From: Serripes groenlandicus
Taxonomy: Eukaryota; Mollusca; Bivalvia; Cardiida; Cardiidae
Length of the DNA stretch: 64,000 nt
Assembly: GCA_031761405.1 (NCBI GenBank)
Contig: JASEVX010000006.1
Location: forward strand, 25,456,597-25,520,596
Direction: 5' to 3'
The position numbers and the translations under genes were made by a program. The notes under the pieces were generated by a model. It worked only from the letters and a program-made list of their open reading frames with translations. It searched no databases and was not told the DNA's origin. Of the stretch, positions 1 to 10,650 are shown piece by piece (positions within the stretch are counted from its first letter, which is position 1; each line of letters starts with the position of its first letter).

Positions 1-600
1 TTTTCCGCAATAACAATATTTGAAAAGGTAGACATGAGCAAAATACATTCATCATTTTCAAGAAAAAAATAAAAAATAAAATTGCCCTGCTTTCGTCTCC
101 TGTTTTACTTCAGTTCTTTTCATGCTGAAATAGTGTATTTTACACCAATGTAAAGGTAATTTAATTTCCCACAATGTTTATACTGACATATAAAAGGTAG
201 TTACAATATTTTATACAGATAGTTGGGTTTAATTAGGACAGGTGTCAAATTCTTATGATTTTCCCAATACCCTGTATGGAAATAGTGTACAGGCTTTTAT
301 CAGTAGTTTATTGACTATTGGTTTATCAAATAGATGCCTATATATGGAGATAATATAGGTAAATGGGCAGTTGGGCTATCCAGTAAAGGGTTAATAAAAT
401 AATTTCGTAAAATAATTATCGGATAGTTGTTGCAACCGTTCAACGAGCGAATGATTGGATTTTTGCAATCATTATGATTGTTTCGTTCAGAGCGCAAAAT
501 TCCGTTCCGCTCATAAAGCGTTCCAACTTCGTTCCAATCACGCTCACGATCCAATCACGTTCCGCTCAGATTGTCAATTTCATGATGTTCTTAACTGTAC
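1..600. other. No gene recognised (AT-rich flank)
   Basis: I see no splice-flanked coding exon, RNA gene or clear mobile element here. Short open frames on both strands (for example around 315-554) lack codon-like composition and recognisable motifs. Confidence 0.5.
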
Positions 601-603
601 ATA

Positions 604-960
604 CAAACACGAATTACTACTTGGTCAGTTAGACATTAGACATTCGATTAGACATTCGCAAATTACAAGATTTAGGTTCCAAATTTGTTGGAGGTCAATG
701 TACATGCAAAAAACGAAGGTCTAATTCGTCAGTTAGATATTAGACATTCACAAATTACGAGATTTAGGTACCAAATTCGTCGGCGGTCATATAACATGCA
801 AACAAAAGAATGTCTAATTGGTCAAGTAGACATTAGACATTCGCAAATTACAAGATTTAGGAAACAAATTTGTCGGAGGTTATTGTAAAAGCAAAAAACG
901 AATGTCTAATTGGTCAGTTAGATATTAGACATTCGATTAGAACAGTTAGAACAGAGGATT
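604..960. repeat. Tandem repeat, about 100-bp unit, 3-4 copies
   Basis: The phrase agttagacattagacattcg recurs near 630, 733, 830 and 918. Each copy is followed by caaattacaagatttagg and then an aaatttgt-cgg-ggt segment. Copies differ by scattered substitutions. The short open frames within the array are by-products of the periodicity. Confidence 0.8.
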
Positions 961-1417
961 TTAACTCAATCTGACACAACAATTTACAAGGTATGTGCAA
1001 AACAGCTGACTTTATTGTTAAAATGTGTCTTTCAGACTGCTAGTATAGCACATGAAGAAGGTAACACAGCCTATACGATCACAACTCTATTAGAAAATAA
1101 GTCCAGTTCATATATTGTATTAAAACAGGAGCAGTTCAGGCCCTTGTTATCCTTTGTGCAGAAGTTTAGGGTAAAACGTGCTTGTTTGAGAAGGGTTTTG
1201 AATAAGTACCAGAAGTGGTGTGGATCTTTCATCCTCAGGAAAATTGTTGAAATGAGTTTGTATCGGATTATGCTATTGACATAATAGGTTTTGGACCTAT
1301 TAGAAGGAGGATTACTTTCCCTTATCTTGTAGATATAAGCGGTGAGCTTCCAAGAGTATCGTAATTATTACACTTGTAGATATGAGCGGTGGTCTGCGAA
1401 AAACAACTTTACCGTAT

Positions 1418-1905
1418 TCCTTCTTTGTTTCAATGTAAATTTCAGTTTCAGTCCTCAATTGTCACACTTTCTAAGCGTATTTCATGTAGAACACAGTATG
1501 TCTTTGAAAAGAGTAACCACTAAGTTTTAAAACAGTGCAAAGAAAAGGGTGTGGGGTGTGTGTGTGTGTGTGTGTGGGGGGGGGGGGGTCAAGCATTCTG
1601 CAAACGTCATTTTGGACCAAATCGGGTCCGGACAAAACCGGTGTTTAGCATTCTCTACTTTGACTTTCAAACAAGGTCAAATTACTACAAGTGATCAAAT
1701 TAATCATTTCCAGTGCATTCTATAATAATTTATAATGATTTTAAACTCAATGTCATATATTTAATGTATTCTGGTGATGGTATACACTCATTGCTAGATA
1801 AACACAGTTTTTAAGGGACGTTTTGGGTAGATCAGCATGTTAGCGGATGTATTTGGCGTAATTTGACCTAATTAGTACATGTGTAGATACAAATCTCACA
1901 AATAA
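1418..1905 (+). repeat. Dispersed repeat A, copy 1 (unclassified)
   Basis: About 480 bp that recurs in the same orientation at about 31932-32432. Shared landmarks, in the same order, are cagtttcagtcctcaattgt, gtcattttggaccaaatcg, aaacaaggtcaa, catttccagtgcat and attctggtga. No coding potential, terminal repeat or tRNA-like head is visible, so the class is unknown. Confidence 0.7.
1556..1588. repeat. (TG)n and poly-G microsatellite
   Basis: A run of TG dinucleotides passes directly into about 13 G residues. It lies inside dispersed repeat A and is absent from the second copy, so it expanded after the copies separated. Confidence 0.9.
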
Positions 1906-2139
1906 TTAACAATACATTCTGTTCTTATATACTAAAAATCTCTATACACAATTAATAGAATTCAACATAGTTTAATAGTTATCATAGCTAGCCTGTACCA
2001 TACACATTGTGCTATCCATATGGATTTTTAGATTATTTAATAACAAACCTTCTCAACACTATCTGACTTATTGAAACTACATCATCACATTATATTCTCT
2101 GTATTTTGTTATTTGTACTGCTTGTACATGATTGCAAAT

Positions 2140-2400
2140 AAAATATTTTGTATTGTATTGTATTGTATTGTAGATACGAGTGGTGTTGTGCGAAAACCAA
2201 TATTACCGTAATTAGTATACGTGTGGATATGAGCGGTGATCTGCGAAAACAAACATTACAGTAATTATTACAGGTGTAGATATGAGCGGTTATTACACGT
2301 GTAGATACGAGCGGTAATCTGCGAAAACTAACCCTACAGTGATTATTACACGTGTAGATACGAGCGGTGCTCTGCAAAAACTAACCTTACAGTAAGTATT
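2140..2400. repeat. (TATTG)n followed by a roughly 50-bp tandem repeat
   Basis: A TATTG pentamer array is followed by copies of a unit containing gtagatacgagcggtgatct and gcgaaaac, then a ttacagtaattattacacg linker. Copies occur near 2172, 2226, 2275, 2299 and 2354. A solitary relative lies at about 1376-1420, just before dispersed repeat A. Confidence 0.75.
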
Positions 2401-2469
2401 ACACCATTCTCTTACACTATCGGTTTATTACATTTACCTCTGTCACAGGTTTGAACTACTTTCGGGTTT

Positions 2470-2506
2470 CACGTGACTTTTTATCACGTGACTTTTTAGT
2501 CACGTG
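2470..2506. promoter_or_regulatory. Triple CACGTG E-box cluster, putative promoter
   Basis: CACGTG occurs at 2470-2475, 2485-2490 and 2501-2506, flanked by T-rich spacers and embedded in contexts such as gtcacgtgat. The cluster sits 20-60 bp upstream of the possible zinc-finger reading frame near 2530. Palindromic CACGTG with flanking GT/AC is the general binding site of bHLH-Zip factors (USF, MYC and TFE classes). Promoter function is inferred from position. Confidence 0.4.
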
Positions 2507-2532
2507 ATCATGGCCATATTCCAAAATGGCCA

Positions 2533-3254
2533 TTGAAAACAACAGCCGAAATATGTTTTGTATGTTGCGCTAGTAATGCTAGATGTTATAAATTCAATAG
2601 TAGAAAAGCAAGGTCAGATGGGTTTATTAACAAATTAAAAACGTTGTTAGACGATGTATCGTTATTGTCAAAGCTGTCTGAATTGGATAATACGTGCGTT
2701 TGTCGAAACTGTTACTGTAAAATTAGAACGTCTGCAGTGAAATAAGTTGCGGGAGGGTCGGTTAGAGTGAAGAGACGTGCCCTATCTCCATTGACACCTA
2801 AGTCCGCCCACATTTTGTCCAGTGCACCCATTTCGAAATCAATAAAACAATTACGACTTGAGTCTCCAAAGAAAAATGTTAATATTCCAGATGAAAATTC
2901 AGCTAGGGTCAATATCATTGATGAATCTGTTGATGAAACTATAGAGCTTAAAAGTTCTTATACACTCTGCATAGATCATGGATACAGCCAACCGCTTGTT
3001 TTTAAAGGGTCGGACACTACTGCAGTAATTTGTTCATTGGAAACTATTTTTAGTGAACTTATACACTTAAAAGATGACAAGCAGCATGTGAATAAAGAAA
3101 GGTCTGCCCTTAAAGATCTAAGATTAAAGGCATCAACTTTAACTTCAAGAACTGCTATATTTGCGTCCGTACTGTTTAAGTACAGGGATATCAACAAGCT
3201 GGAAGATAAAGCAGCTCATTTACTGGATGAAATAATTGATGAGATGATTCAGAG
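2533..3254 (+). CDS. Possible small cysteine-rich (zinc-finger-like) gene or pseudogene, main exon(s)
   Basis: One frame runs through the whole interval, interrupted only by a TAA at 2743-2745. The first part has paired cysteines (CFVCC near the start, CVCRNC about 50 residues later), like a small N-terminal zinc-binding module. After the stop comes a basic serine-proline-rich stretch (KRRALSPLTPKS) and then a helical region ending LLDEIIDEMIQ. The end has a strong donor (CAGAG/GTAAGA), and an acceptor follows at 3731. The codon usage looks genuinely coding. No ATG lies in frame at the 5' end: the ATGs at 2510 and 2526 are in other frames. So either a short intron removes the stop and the 5' end lies elsewhere, or this is a recent pseudogene. 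I do not recognise the family with confidence. Confidence 0.4.
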
Positions 3255-3731
3255 GTAAGAACATTTCGTAATTTTATGACAAAATTTGTTTTATTAAATC
3301 ATAAAAATTAATCAAAAGCGTCTCAGTTATTTATTTATAAAGATTTGTAGCACAATATTACTTAAAGCCTCATTGTCCGACCAGCTATAGTGACAAAATA
3401 GAAATGGGCTACAGGACAGGATTTACTGGAATTTAGGGAATAGACTGGAATTGACCAAAATTGATCAATGCTAGCCTAAAAGAGACATATAAACGTATAT
3501 GATGCTAATAACCTTATAAACACATGTACCATAACTAACTTAAGTGCAGTTGTCCAATTGATGTGTTAATACTTCTTCTTTAAATTTATTTTAAAAACCC
3601 AATTTGACTTTTATTTTATTTTTATTTTTGCCTTCCTGTGTATTCCTGTACATGCTCCCTTTAAAAAAAACATTATTTCAATACAGAATGTATTTTGTTC
3701 TAAAAATGTAATTTTGTGATTTATTTTTCAG

Positions 3732-3828
3732 GTTGTGTGGGTGTCGATGCAGAACGAGTTCATCAAACAGTACAATTCCTATGTGGAACTCATCAACAAA
3801 TGGTACGCGGACTCGAACATCATTATAG
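3732..3828 (+). CDS. Possible terminal exon of the 2.5-kb gene
   Basis: A T-rich acceptor ending ttttttcag precedes this block. Joining it in phase to the donor at 3254 continues with LCGCRCRTSSS, a CxCxC cluster, to a TAG at 3826-3828. The other two frames are also open for more than 40 codons, and one of them (QNEFIKQYNSYVELINKWY) looks more protein-like. The exon boundaries or phase may therefore be wrong. Confidence 0.3.
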
Positions 3829-3907
3829 AGTTCAGAATAGACGATGTGCTGCAGTATTTCTCTAATATTGCCCAAGCAAATTGATTTTGTTAATTTAATT
3901 AACAGTC

Positions 3908-4123
3908 AACCCTTTCTCACATCTAGACGCATCTGCAGCAGACGACTTTTGAAAACATTGTGACAAATGAAAAAATTGCTCAAAACAAGCAATTTCTTCT
4001 TTCGCTACAATTGTTTCAACTTTTTTCAGTAATTATACCTTCATTTCTGGAGATTTTCCGTATATTGAGTAGATGTTTTCAAAGTCGTCTGCTGCAGATT
4101 TGTTGAATGTGGGAACGGGTTAA
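3908..4123. mobile_element. Foldback MITE (TCTGCAGCAGA family), copy 1
   Basis: The left end reads aaccctttctcacat, then catctgcagcagacgacttt and gaaaacat. The right end reads atgttttcaaagtcgtct, then gctgcagattt and gtgggaacgggtt. The two ends are imperfect inverted repeats of about 50 bp around an AT-rich middle. The arrangement is that of a non-autonomous foldback DNA transposon. No transposase is present. Related pieces recur throughout the window. Confidence 0.7.
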
Positions 4124-4297
4124 CCAATTTCAATGCATCTGCATCAGAGGACTTGTGAAAACATTATGAGAAAATGAAATTCTCCTTTTCCGACAATATT
4201 TTCTACGCTATTCACAAAATAAAATCTCATCTACAGAGATTTTCCCTTAAATGTTTTGGTCCTCTTCTGAAGATTTGTTGTAATTGGGAAATGGTTA
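4121..4297. mobile_element. Foldback MITE (TCTGCAGCAGA family), copy 2
   Basis: It abuts copy 1. The left arm reads aaccaatttcaatgcatctg, then catcagaggac. The right arm reads gtcctcttctgaagatttgt, then gggaaatggtt. The arms are inverted repeats of the same family with a different middle. Confidence 0.6.
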
Positions 4298-4662
4298 ATA
4301 ATGCTGTAATTATAAATTTACTTACTCAAAAGGTCCGACACAAACCATGTAGATTGACAAACTGTAAAGGATTTTCACTGTATGTAAAGGTCTTTGGCTT
4401 ACAGTCTAGTAGTATATATATTATATAATTTTATATATCATCAAATTTTTAATACGAAGATTCTTATCCCTGGGCAGCTTACTCACTAAAAACAAACTCA
4501 TTCAAAAGCTCTCAATTTGTAACATGTGTGTACACATCAAGTAGGATACAATTAATGTATTACAAGTTTAATGGTAAATAAAAACTCTATTTTCTCTTAT
4601 AACTAGTGACTTCTGTTTTCCTACAATTATTTCACAAAGTCAACTGCTGCAATGGAGCCAAA

Positions 4663-4828
4663 AGTCTGCTTCATCAGTGTAGCGACACTGTATTGGATGT
4701 AATGTTATGTATTATTTACTGAATCAGTGCAGTATGTTTTATCAGTTATAAAATCATATTGCACTGATACAGTAAATAATACATAACATTACATCTAATA
4801 CAGTGTCGCTACACTGATGAAGTAGACT
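4663..4828. mobile_element. Hairpin MITE with about 75-bp inverted arms
   Basis: Bases from 4663 (agtctgcttcatcagtgtag...) and back from 4828 are reverse complements over roughly 75 bp with only a few mismatches. The loop is about 16 bp. The complete element could fold into one long hairpin. It has no coding capacity. Low arm divergence suggests recent insertion or gene conversion. Confidence 0.75.
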
Positions 4829-4928
4829 AAATGAACTGATAACATTTAGAGTTTTTATAATTTATTTCTGCCAACTTGTTTACCATTACCCTGATTTGAT
4901 CGGGTCAGAGGCTTTGTACGGTAACATT

Positions 4929-5171
4929 TTATAAAGTATTCACTAAACATGCGTATAGGGCAAAATAACACCGCTCCACGGCGGCCAAGTTGTTCATCGG
5001 ATCAGATTGTTTAACAATCTTGGTAGAGGTTCGCCCAAAGAACATGTGTGCCAAATCGGTACTTTTGAACAAGATTCTTAAAGCTTTGGAATTTTCCCCT
5101 CTTTCTGATGCCGCAGCTACCAAAGATCTAAATGTAGTGAAGTTATTCGCACAACTTTGAAAGAGGACCAC
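4929..5171 (-). other. Open frame with protein-like composition, unrecognised
   Basis: An 80-codon minus-strand frame contains segments such as FRSLVAAASERGENSKALRI and FGRTSTKIVKQSDPMNNLAA. Its composition is balanced, unlike neighbouring spurious frames. It may be an exon fragment of a host or transposon protein, but I recognise no domain and the splice context is unconvincing. Spurious ORF remains possible. Confidence 0.2.
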
Positions 5172-5655
5172 CTTATATGGAACTATTTTAAAATTGGTCC
5201 ATCGGTTTTGGAGGATTTCTTTCTTGTAAGAACATGTGATCAGACAATCAGACTACAACGACTGCTGCTCACAATATCATAGTCTGCACTTCGTGCTTTA
5301 GAGTGCTTAGGTGAGCTAAACCGGGAAATTATCATCGGACATACATGGCAGCTTTTGTATTTCACTTACGTTGCCAACTCGAGCTAAAAAATAAATGACT
5401 GGACAAGTTGAATGATAAATTTATGCAATCACAATATATCCAAGGAACATAATTCTGAAATAACATTTACGTTTACGACAGTTCAACTTTATAAAGTCGA
5501 TACACTGCATGCTATTCAAACTCAATTGGAATATTGATACCTACAGCTCTCATATTTGCCCAAATAAAGGTGTTAATTGCATATATTGAGATACAGCTGG
5601 CGTTAATGCTTTCCTGTCGTTGTTACATTCACATATAGTTTGTGTGTTTGTTTGT
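5172..5655. other. No feature recognised
   Basis: AT-rich sequence without recognisable exons. A short cttaggtgagctaaacc motif near 5310-5330 resembles the terminal gctcacctg motif of the tandem-core element at 8.1 kb and may be a remnant. Confidence 0.4.
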
Positions 5656-5656
5656 G

Positions 5657-5890
5657 TGATGTTTCACGCCGCTTTCAGCAGATGCTCAGCCAGATCACGG
5701 CGTTACCAGTACTACTGGTTCATCAGTCCTGACACCAGCGTGTCAGACGTAATGCTTTCCCAACAATCCTGAGCACCAAAAAGGAAAAGCCATTATTACA
5801 ATTTGTCTTTGGTATGACCCAGCCCGGGATCGAACAACCTGCGACCTGCTGCACCCGAGGCAGACGCTCTACCACTACACAACCGATGTG
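5657..5890 (-). mobile_element. tRNA-derived SINE, family 2 (minus)
   Basis: On the minus strand the head reads gtgtagtggtagagcgtctg and, after a short loop, ggttgttcgatcccgggct, matching internal A-box and B-box promoter layout. The tail ends gccgtgatctgg...cggcgtgaaacatcac, a 3' module shared with the SINEs at 11.0, 12.3, 36.6 and 43.4 kb. Confidence 0.7.
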
Positions 5891-7440
5891 CTATGTTATA
5901 TGTAATAATATGTTGGTAAATCAGTCGTTAGCTTTTCCAGTACTTCGGATTTATTATAAACATAAGTATGTCTCTTCAATTCACATGAATGAACTGTAAT
6001 CACAATATGTAATGGTTTAATAATATTTATTTTAGATAAATATAAAACTGTAAAATAAGAAAACATATAAACATAACAAATATTTAGTTTAATCCATTGC
6101 TTACAGAGGATTAACTTACTTCTGGATGGCGTCAATAGCACTCTGTCGTGCAACTTTTGTGGTCTTTTTATGATGCCATCTTTTCCTGTTAGTGTCATTC
6201 CGGCAAAACATGTAAATGATACTTTGATCTGGGCTTCTGCTCATATGTGTATATTTCGTCATTTGGATAAACGACAATTTTCATTCTATCCCTTCTGTCT
6301 CTAAATTACTAATGCCGGAAAACATAGCAGATAGACAAGCGTATTATACCATGTTGAACATTACCAATATGTTGGTTGTTGTCGGGAACACGCGTTGGAC
6401 ATAAATACACATGAGTGAAGTGTATACACAATATGTTGTGGTTTATATATTGGTAGATTAACTATATCCTGTAAAATTAAGAAGACAAAAATACATAACA
6501 AATATATAACAATTATTTTATCACGAATCATGATTTACAGAAGATTAGCTTACTAATATTAAAACTATGTCCCTTCAATAAACAAGAATTAGGTGTAAAC
6601 ACAATATGTTTTGGTGCATATATTTATGTTAGATTAAATGTAATCTGTAAAATTAGAAAAGAAATATACATAATAAATACCTAATTCTTAAATATACATA
6701 ACACTTATTAAACTTTATCGTGAAACATAACTAACAGAGGTTTACTCCTAGTAGGAATTGTATTTTAACAAAATATTATTATCATTTGTGGTAAGGCCTG
6801 TGCGACAGTTGACTATCAAACTAGGAATAAAACAGAGATGAAATGAGACGGTCAATGGGAAAAAGTAGAGGTTGTCATATGAGTGCAGGCTAGCTTCCGA
6901 TCATCTTGTCGATCTCCTCACTCTTACTATATATTCTCCAGAAGTTGATGGACTAGTCAATTAGTGTGATAGTAATACGGGAATAGTTTAAATCCTGAGC
7001 AGACTGTGCGGATGCAAAGGCTGATCTGGATCTACAATGTTCACAAAAGCCATTGGATCACATTACAATACACGTCCAACTATTTACATTAAAATCATTC
7101 AAATGGACATATTATTCTGTGTTTTAATCGTTTAACTGTTATTTTGGATGGACGGATTATTGGGACCAGCCGTCGTTCGCTTCTTTGGTTTGCAGTTTTA
7201 TTTGTCCATGGCGAATAAAACACACACTTTCTTTTAACAATTAGCATACACGTCGTCTTTGTAAAATGTGGTGTGTATGGCATCGTATATGTATTTGTAC
7301 TGCTCCTGAAGGGAAATCAAATGAGACATTTAGTTTAGAAGTGTCCATAACCCTTTTCCACATGCAACAAGTCTACAGCTGTTGACTTAGAAGTCATTTA
7401 AACGAAAACAGGTAGTATCTCTATAAGTTAAAGTATAATT
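5891..7440. other. Intergenic, no gene recognised
   Basis: Contains an irregular repeat (cataacaaatat / caatatgttttggt) between 5990 and 6720. One exon-like minus-strand block at 6131-6187 has a good acceptor (cactaacag) and donor (GTAAGTT), but no neighbour joins to it and I recognise no domain. Confidence 0.4.
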
Positions 7441-7639
7441 ATTGAATACAATTGAAAACAGTGGGGTCAATGGAGAACTTTCTAATTATGGGCAAGGTAT
7501 CCGTTTTTCTCATTGTTTTCAAAAGTTATCTGCAGCAGAGGCGTCATAAAGCGACTGTATGTAGGAAAGAGGAAACTTGGTATGTAAATGAAACTAAATC
7601 GCATGCCCTGTGATCATGAGCACCAGTAGGAAAACACAA

Positions 7640-7835
7640 TTTGGAAGTTTTTATCTTTATAAGGATAAACTCGATATTGTTTTGTTATTTACAATGATAT
7701 TTTCATTTCATGAGTGATGAATTCGATATTGTTTTGTTATTTACAAAGTTTACAATGATATTTTCGTTTCATGAGTGATGATATTGTTTTGTTTTTTACA
7801 CAGTTTGCAATGATATCTTAGTTTCATATAAATAA
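7640..7835. repeat. Minisatellite, about 60-bp unit, 3 copies
   Basis: The unit gatattgttttgttatttac followed by acaatgatattttc-tttcatgagtgatg repeats near 7672, 7728 and 7782. Diverged relatives recur at 10.4-10.65 kb. Confidence 0.75.
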
Positions 7836-7907
7836 TACACCATACCCAATACATTAATACATTCTTTAAGCTGTCGTTTACATTTATATGTTACTTCTCG
7901 AACGTTT

Positions 7908-8094
7908 CTTCGAAGATGATTTTCTTGTGGCTCGATCATTTATGTATTTGTTTACTTTTGTTTGTGTTTGTATTTTTGATTACATAAATAAATTGTCACA
8001 GATCGCTTTGCTTTTCGTTTTGGTCAATCGCTTTGTAGCAATAAAACAAGTCTTTTGGTTTTGAGTTTTGCAGCCAATTAACGTTATATTTATT
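7908..8094 (+). repeat. Local duplication unit, copy 1 (interrupted by element)
   Basis: About 185 bp matching 9555-9737, sharing tgtatttgtttacttttgtt, aattgtcacagatcgctttg and ccaattaacgtt. The unit is cut at 8094/8095 by the tandem-core element and resumes at 9522. The two copies form a tandem duplication that predates the insertion. Confidence 0.75.
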
Positions 8095-9521
8095 AGCTCA
8101 CCTGTCACGTAGTGACAAGATAAGCTTTTGTGATCGCCCTTCGTCCGTCGTCTGTCCACAATTTCTCGTGAACACGATAAAGTCTTCATTCATTATCCGA
8201 TGTTTACCAAACGTATTCAGTAGCTAGATATCTATAAGAGCTCGGTTCCTTTTGAAAACCAGCCAGATCCGTTAATGCATGACGGGATTATGGCCCTTTA
8301 AAATTGGCAAAATTGCTATAATTGACCTTGTGAACAAGTTAAAGTCATCATTTATTATCCGATGTTTACCAAACTTATACAAAACCTAGATAAACATGAG
8401 AGCTCGGTTCCTTTTGAAAACCAGCCAGATCCGTCCATGCATGATGGGATTATGGCCCTTTACAATTGGCAAAATTGCTATAATTGACCTTGTGAACAAG
8501 TTAAAGTCATCATTTACTATCCGATGTTTACTAAACTTATACAGTAGCTAGATATCCGTTTATGCATGACGGGATTATGGCCCTTTACAATTTCCAAAAT
8601 TGTTATAATTGATCTTGTGAACATGATTAAGTCTTCATTTATTTTTCCATGTTTACCAAACTTATTCAGTAACTAGATATACATGAGAGCTCGGTACCTT
8701 TCGAAAACCAGGCAGACCCGTTCATGCATGACAGGATTATGGCCCTTTAAAATTGGCAAAATTGCTATAATTGACCTTGTGAACAAGTTAAAGTCATCAT
8801 TTATTATCCGATGTTTTCCAAACTTATACAGAAGCTAGATATTCATGAGAGCTTGGTTCCTTTTAAAGAACCAGCCAGATCCGTCTATGCATGATGGGAT
8901 TATGGCCCTTTACGATTGGCAAAATTGCTATAATTGACCTTGTGAACGAGATAAAGTCATCATTTATTATCCGATGTTTACCAAACTTATACAGTAGCTA
9001 TATATACATGAGAGCTCGGTTCCTTTTGAAAACCAGTCAGATCCGTCATGCATGACTGAATTATGGCCCTTTAAAATTGGCAAAATTGAATTTAATTGAC
9101 TTTGTGAACACGATAAAAACTTCATTTATTTGTCGAATGTCCTTCATTGGCAATATTGACACATTGTTGGAAGATGCAGATATTGAAAACAGAAATTCTA
9201 CCTTTATATTCGCTCCTGGAGAAGGTCAACGACCTCTCTGTATTTTTCAAGATAAAGATTCAGAAAGTTCCTTAAGCGACCCACTATCAGATTCCTTCAA
9301 GCCATCTTGATTGGTCGAAAAACATGGTCGCCAGGGGGCGAGGCTATTTTGCCTTATATGGCTTGAGTGAAAACTTAAACAATCTTCTCCTCCGAAAATG
9401 TTTGGCCGATTTTCAAATAATTTTGTAGAAATATTCCTAGGGTGACCCTCTATCAGATCCTGCAAGCCATGTTGATTGGTCAAAAACTATGTAGCGAAAT
9501 AGGGCCATCATGGCCCTCTTG
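8095..9521 (-). mobile_element. Tandem-core Helitron-like non-autonomous element
   Basis: The left edge reads gctcacctgtcacgtagtga, a small hairpin, then cttttgtgatcgcccttcg. The right edge reads gggccatcatggccctcttg. Between them are about six tandem copies (8190-9130) of a roughly 161-bp unit; the marker ccgatgtttacc recurs near 8199, 8359, 8521, 8646, 8808 and 8970, one unit carrying a deletion of about 35 bp. A short protein relic follows at about 9150-9300. The same unit, inverted, forms the element at 49.5-50.7 kb. Bivalve tandem-core elements with a unit of this size are known (the pearl / biv160 type). Membership is by resemblance only, as no alignment was possible here. Confidence 0.75.
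9150..9300 (+). pseudogene. Helitron-like protein fragment inside the tandem-core element
   Basis: The frame contains LLEDADIENRNSTFIFAPGE followed by GQRPLCIFQDKDSE. A motif of the form APGEG-x-P-x-I-F-x-DKDSE is, from my knowledge of the family, characteristic of the region before the Rep domain of animal Helitron proteins. The frame then degenerates. It lies between the last 161-bp unit and the element edge, so it looks like a retained piece of an autonomous parent. Confidence rests on one short motif. Confidence 0.45.
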
Positions 9522-9554
9522 TTTGATAAGAAAAATCTTATTGAAGTTGCAAAC

Positions 9555-9737
9555 ATCATGAATGATTTTCGTGTGGCTCTATCTTTTATGTATTTGTTTA
9601 CTTTTGTTTGTGTTTGTAATTTTAATTACATAAATAAATTGTCACAGATCGCTTTGCATTTCGTTTCGGTTAAGTTCTTTGTGGCAATAAAACAGTATTT
9701 GGTTTTGTGTTTTGCGGCCAAATTAACGTTCTTTTAA
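9555..9737 (+). repeat. Local duplication unit, copy 2 (uninterrupted)
   Basis: It matches 7908-8094. It continues through tttaatttgttttaaaaaga into aagttgcaaacatcat, which also occurs at about 9543-9558. This copy therefore preserves the unoccupied target site of the 8.1-9.5-kb element in cis. Confidence 0.7.
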
Positions 9738-9759
9738 TTTGTTTTAAAAAGATCTTAAT

Positions 9760-10375
9760 AAAGTTGCAAACATCATAAACTGTCTCCTTATAAATGTAGC
9801 GTCTATTGATATATTGCGTCTGGTATTTAAGAACATTGTCCATCTATCTATCTTGCTTGATTATTAAACCTTCTTCAATAAAGCAGTTATTAATAAATAA
9901 AATAAACATAAAATAAATTAGAAAATAAAATAAACATAAAATAAATTAGAAAATAAAAGATAATAATTTTAACATACATACATGTATATATATATATATA
10001 TATATGTATCCATATGTGTTGTATATATAAATTTTTGTATATGTTGGTTCTTTGATTATCATATTGTTAAGTATCATACTTCATTATTTACATCACATCA
10101 TGGCTGGGGATTGATCGTTCATTTACGGGTGAAAAACGCTTGTATATGAATGGTCAATTTCATGCCATATTTTCAAATTAGATTTCATGTTGGTTGTTTA
10201 TTATATTTTGTTAAATCAATTAGTTTTATAAAATGTGTTTCTGTAGTTAGGTTAGTTAGGCCCAATGGAAATTAATTAAAATAAAATAAATTAAACTATG
10301 TGATAAATTCTTTATATTTTGTTTAGTATTGACAAACCTGTGATTGATATGTTCGTTTCTTTATTAAAATAGACG
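9760..10375. other. AT-rich intergenic with simple repeats
   Basis: A duplicated aaataaacataaaataaatt block lies at about 9895-9960 and a (TA)n run at about 9985-10005. No coding signal is seen. Confidence 0.5.
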
Positions 10376-10650
10376 ATATTGTTTTACGCGCAAAGTTAGG
10401 CATGATAGTTTTGTGTCTATGGTAATAGATACGGTATTGAATTACGTACCAAGCGATACATGATAGCGTCGTGTCTAAAGTGATGACTTCGAAATTGTTT
10501 TACTTACGAAATTGGGAAAAATATTTTCGTTTCTAAAGTGTAAAACGATATTGTTGTAATGTGTACAAAGCTTGCAATGATATTTTCATTTCTAAAGTGA
10601 TAGATATGATATTGTTTTACTTACAAAGTTGGGAATGATAGTTTCGTTTC
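10375..10650. repeat. Degenerate minisatellite, about 60-75-bp unit
   Basis: Repeats of gatattgttttac-tac followed by aaagtt-g-aatgata-tttcgtttctaaagtgat occur near 10375, 10430, 10490, 10550 and 10608. They are diverged relatives of the 7.7-kb minisatellite. Confidence 0.65.

Noticed and set aside
1015..1284. 89-codon plus-strand frame
   Set aside because: No recognisable motif, no splice or promoter context, and flanked by tandem repeats.
6880..6960. Minus-strand frame reading FWRIYSKSEEIDKMIGS then stop, considered as the terminal phosphatase exon
   Set aside because: No acceptor in the right phase, no similarity to a D2 C-terminus, and 6 kb of intervening repeats without the missing WPD and signature exons.
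8190..9130. Regular repeats resembling a CRISPR array
   Set aside because: Units are about 161 bp, contiguous and homologous throughout with no unique spacers; this is a eukaryotic tandem-core element.
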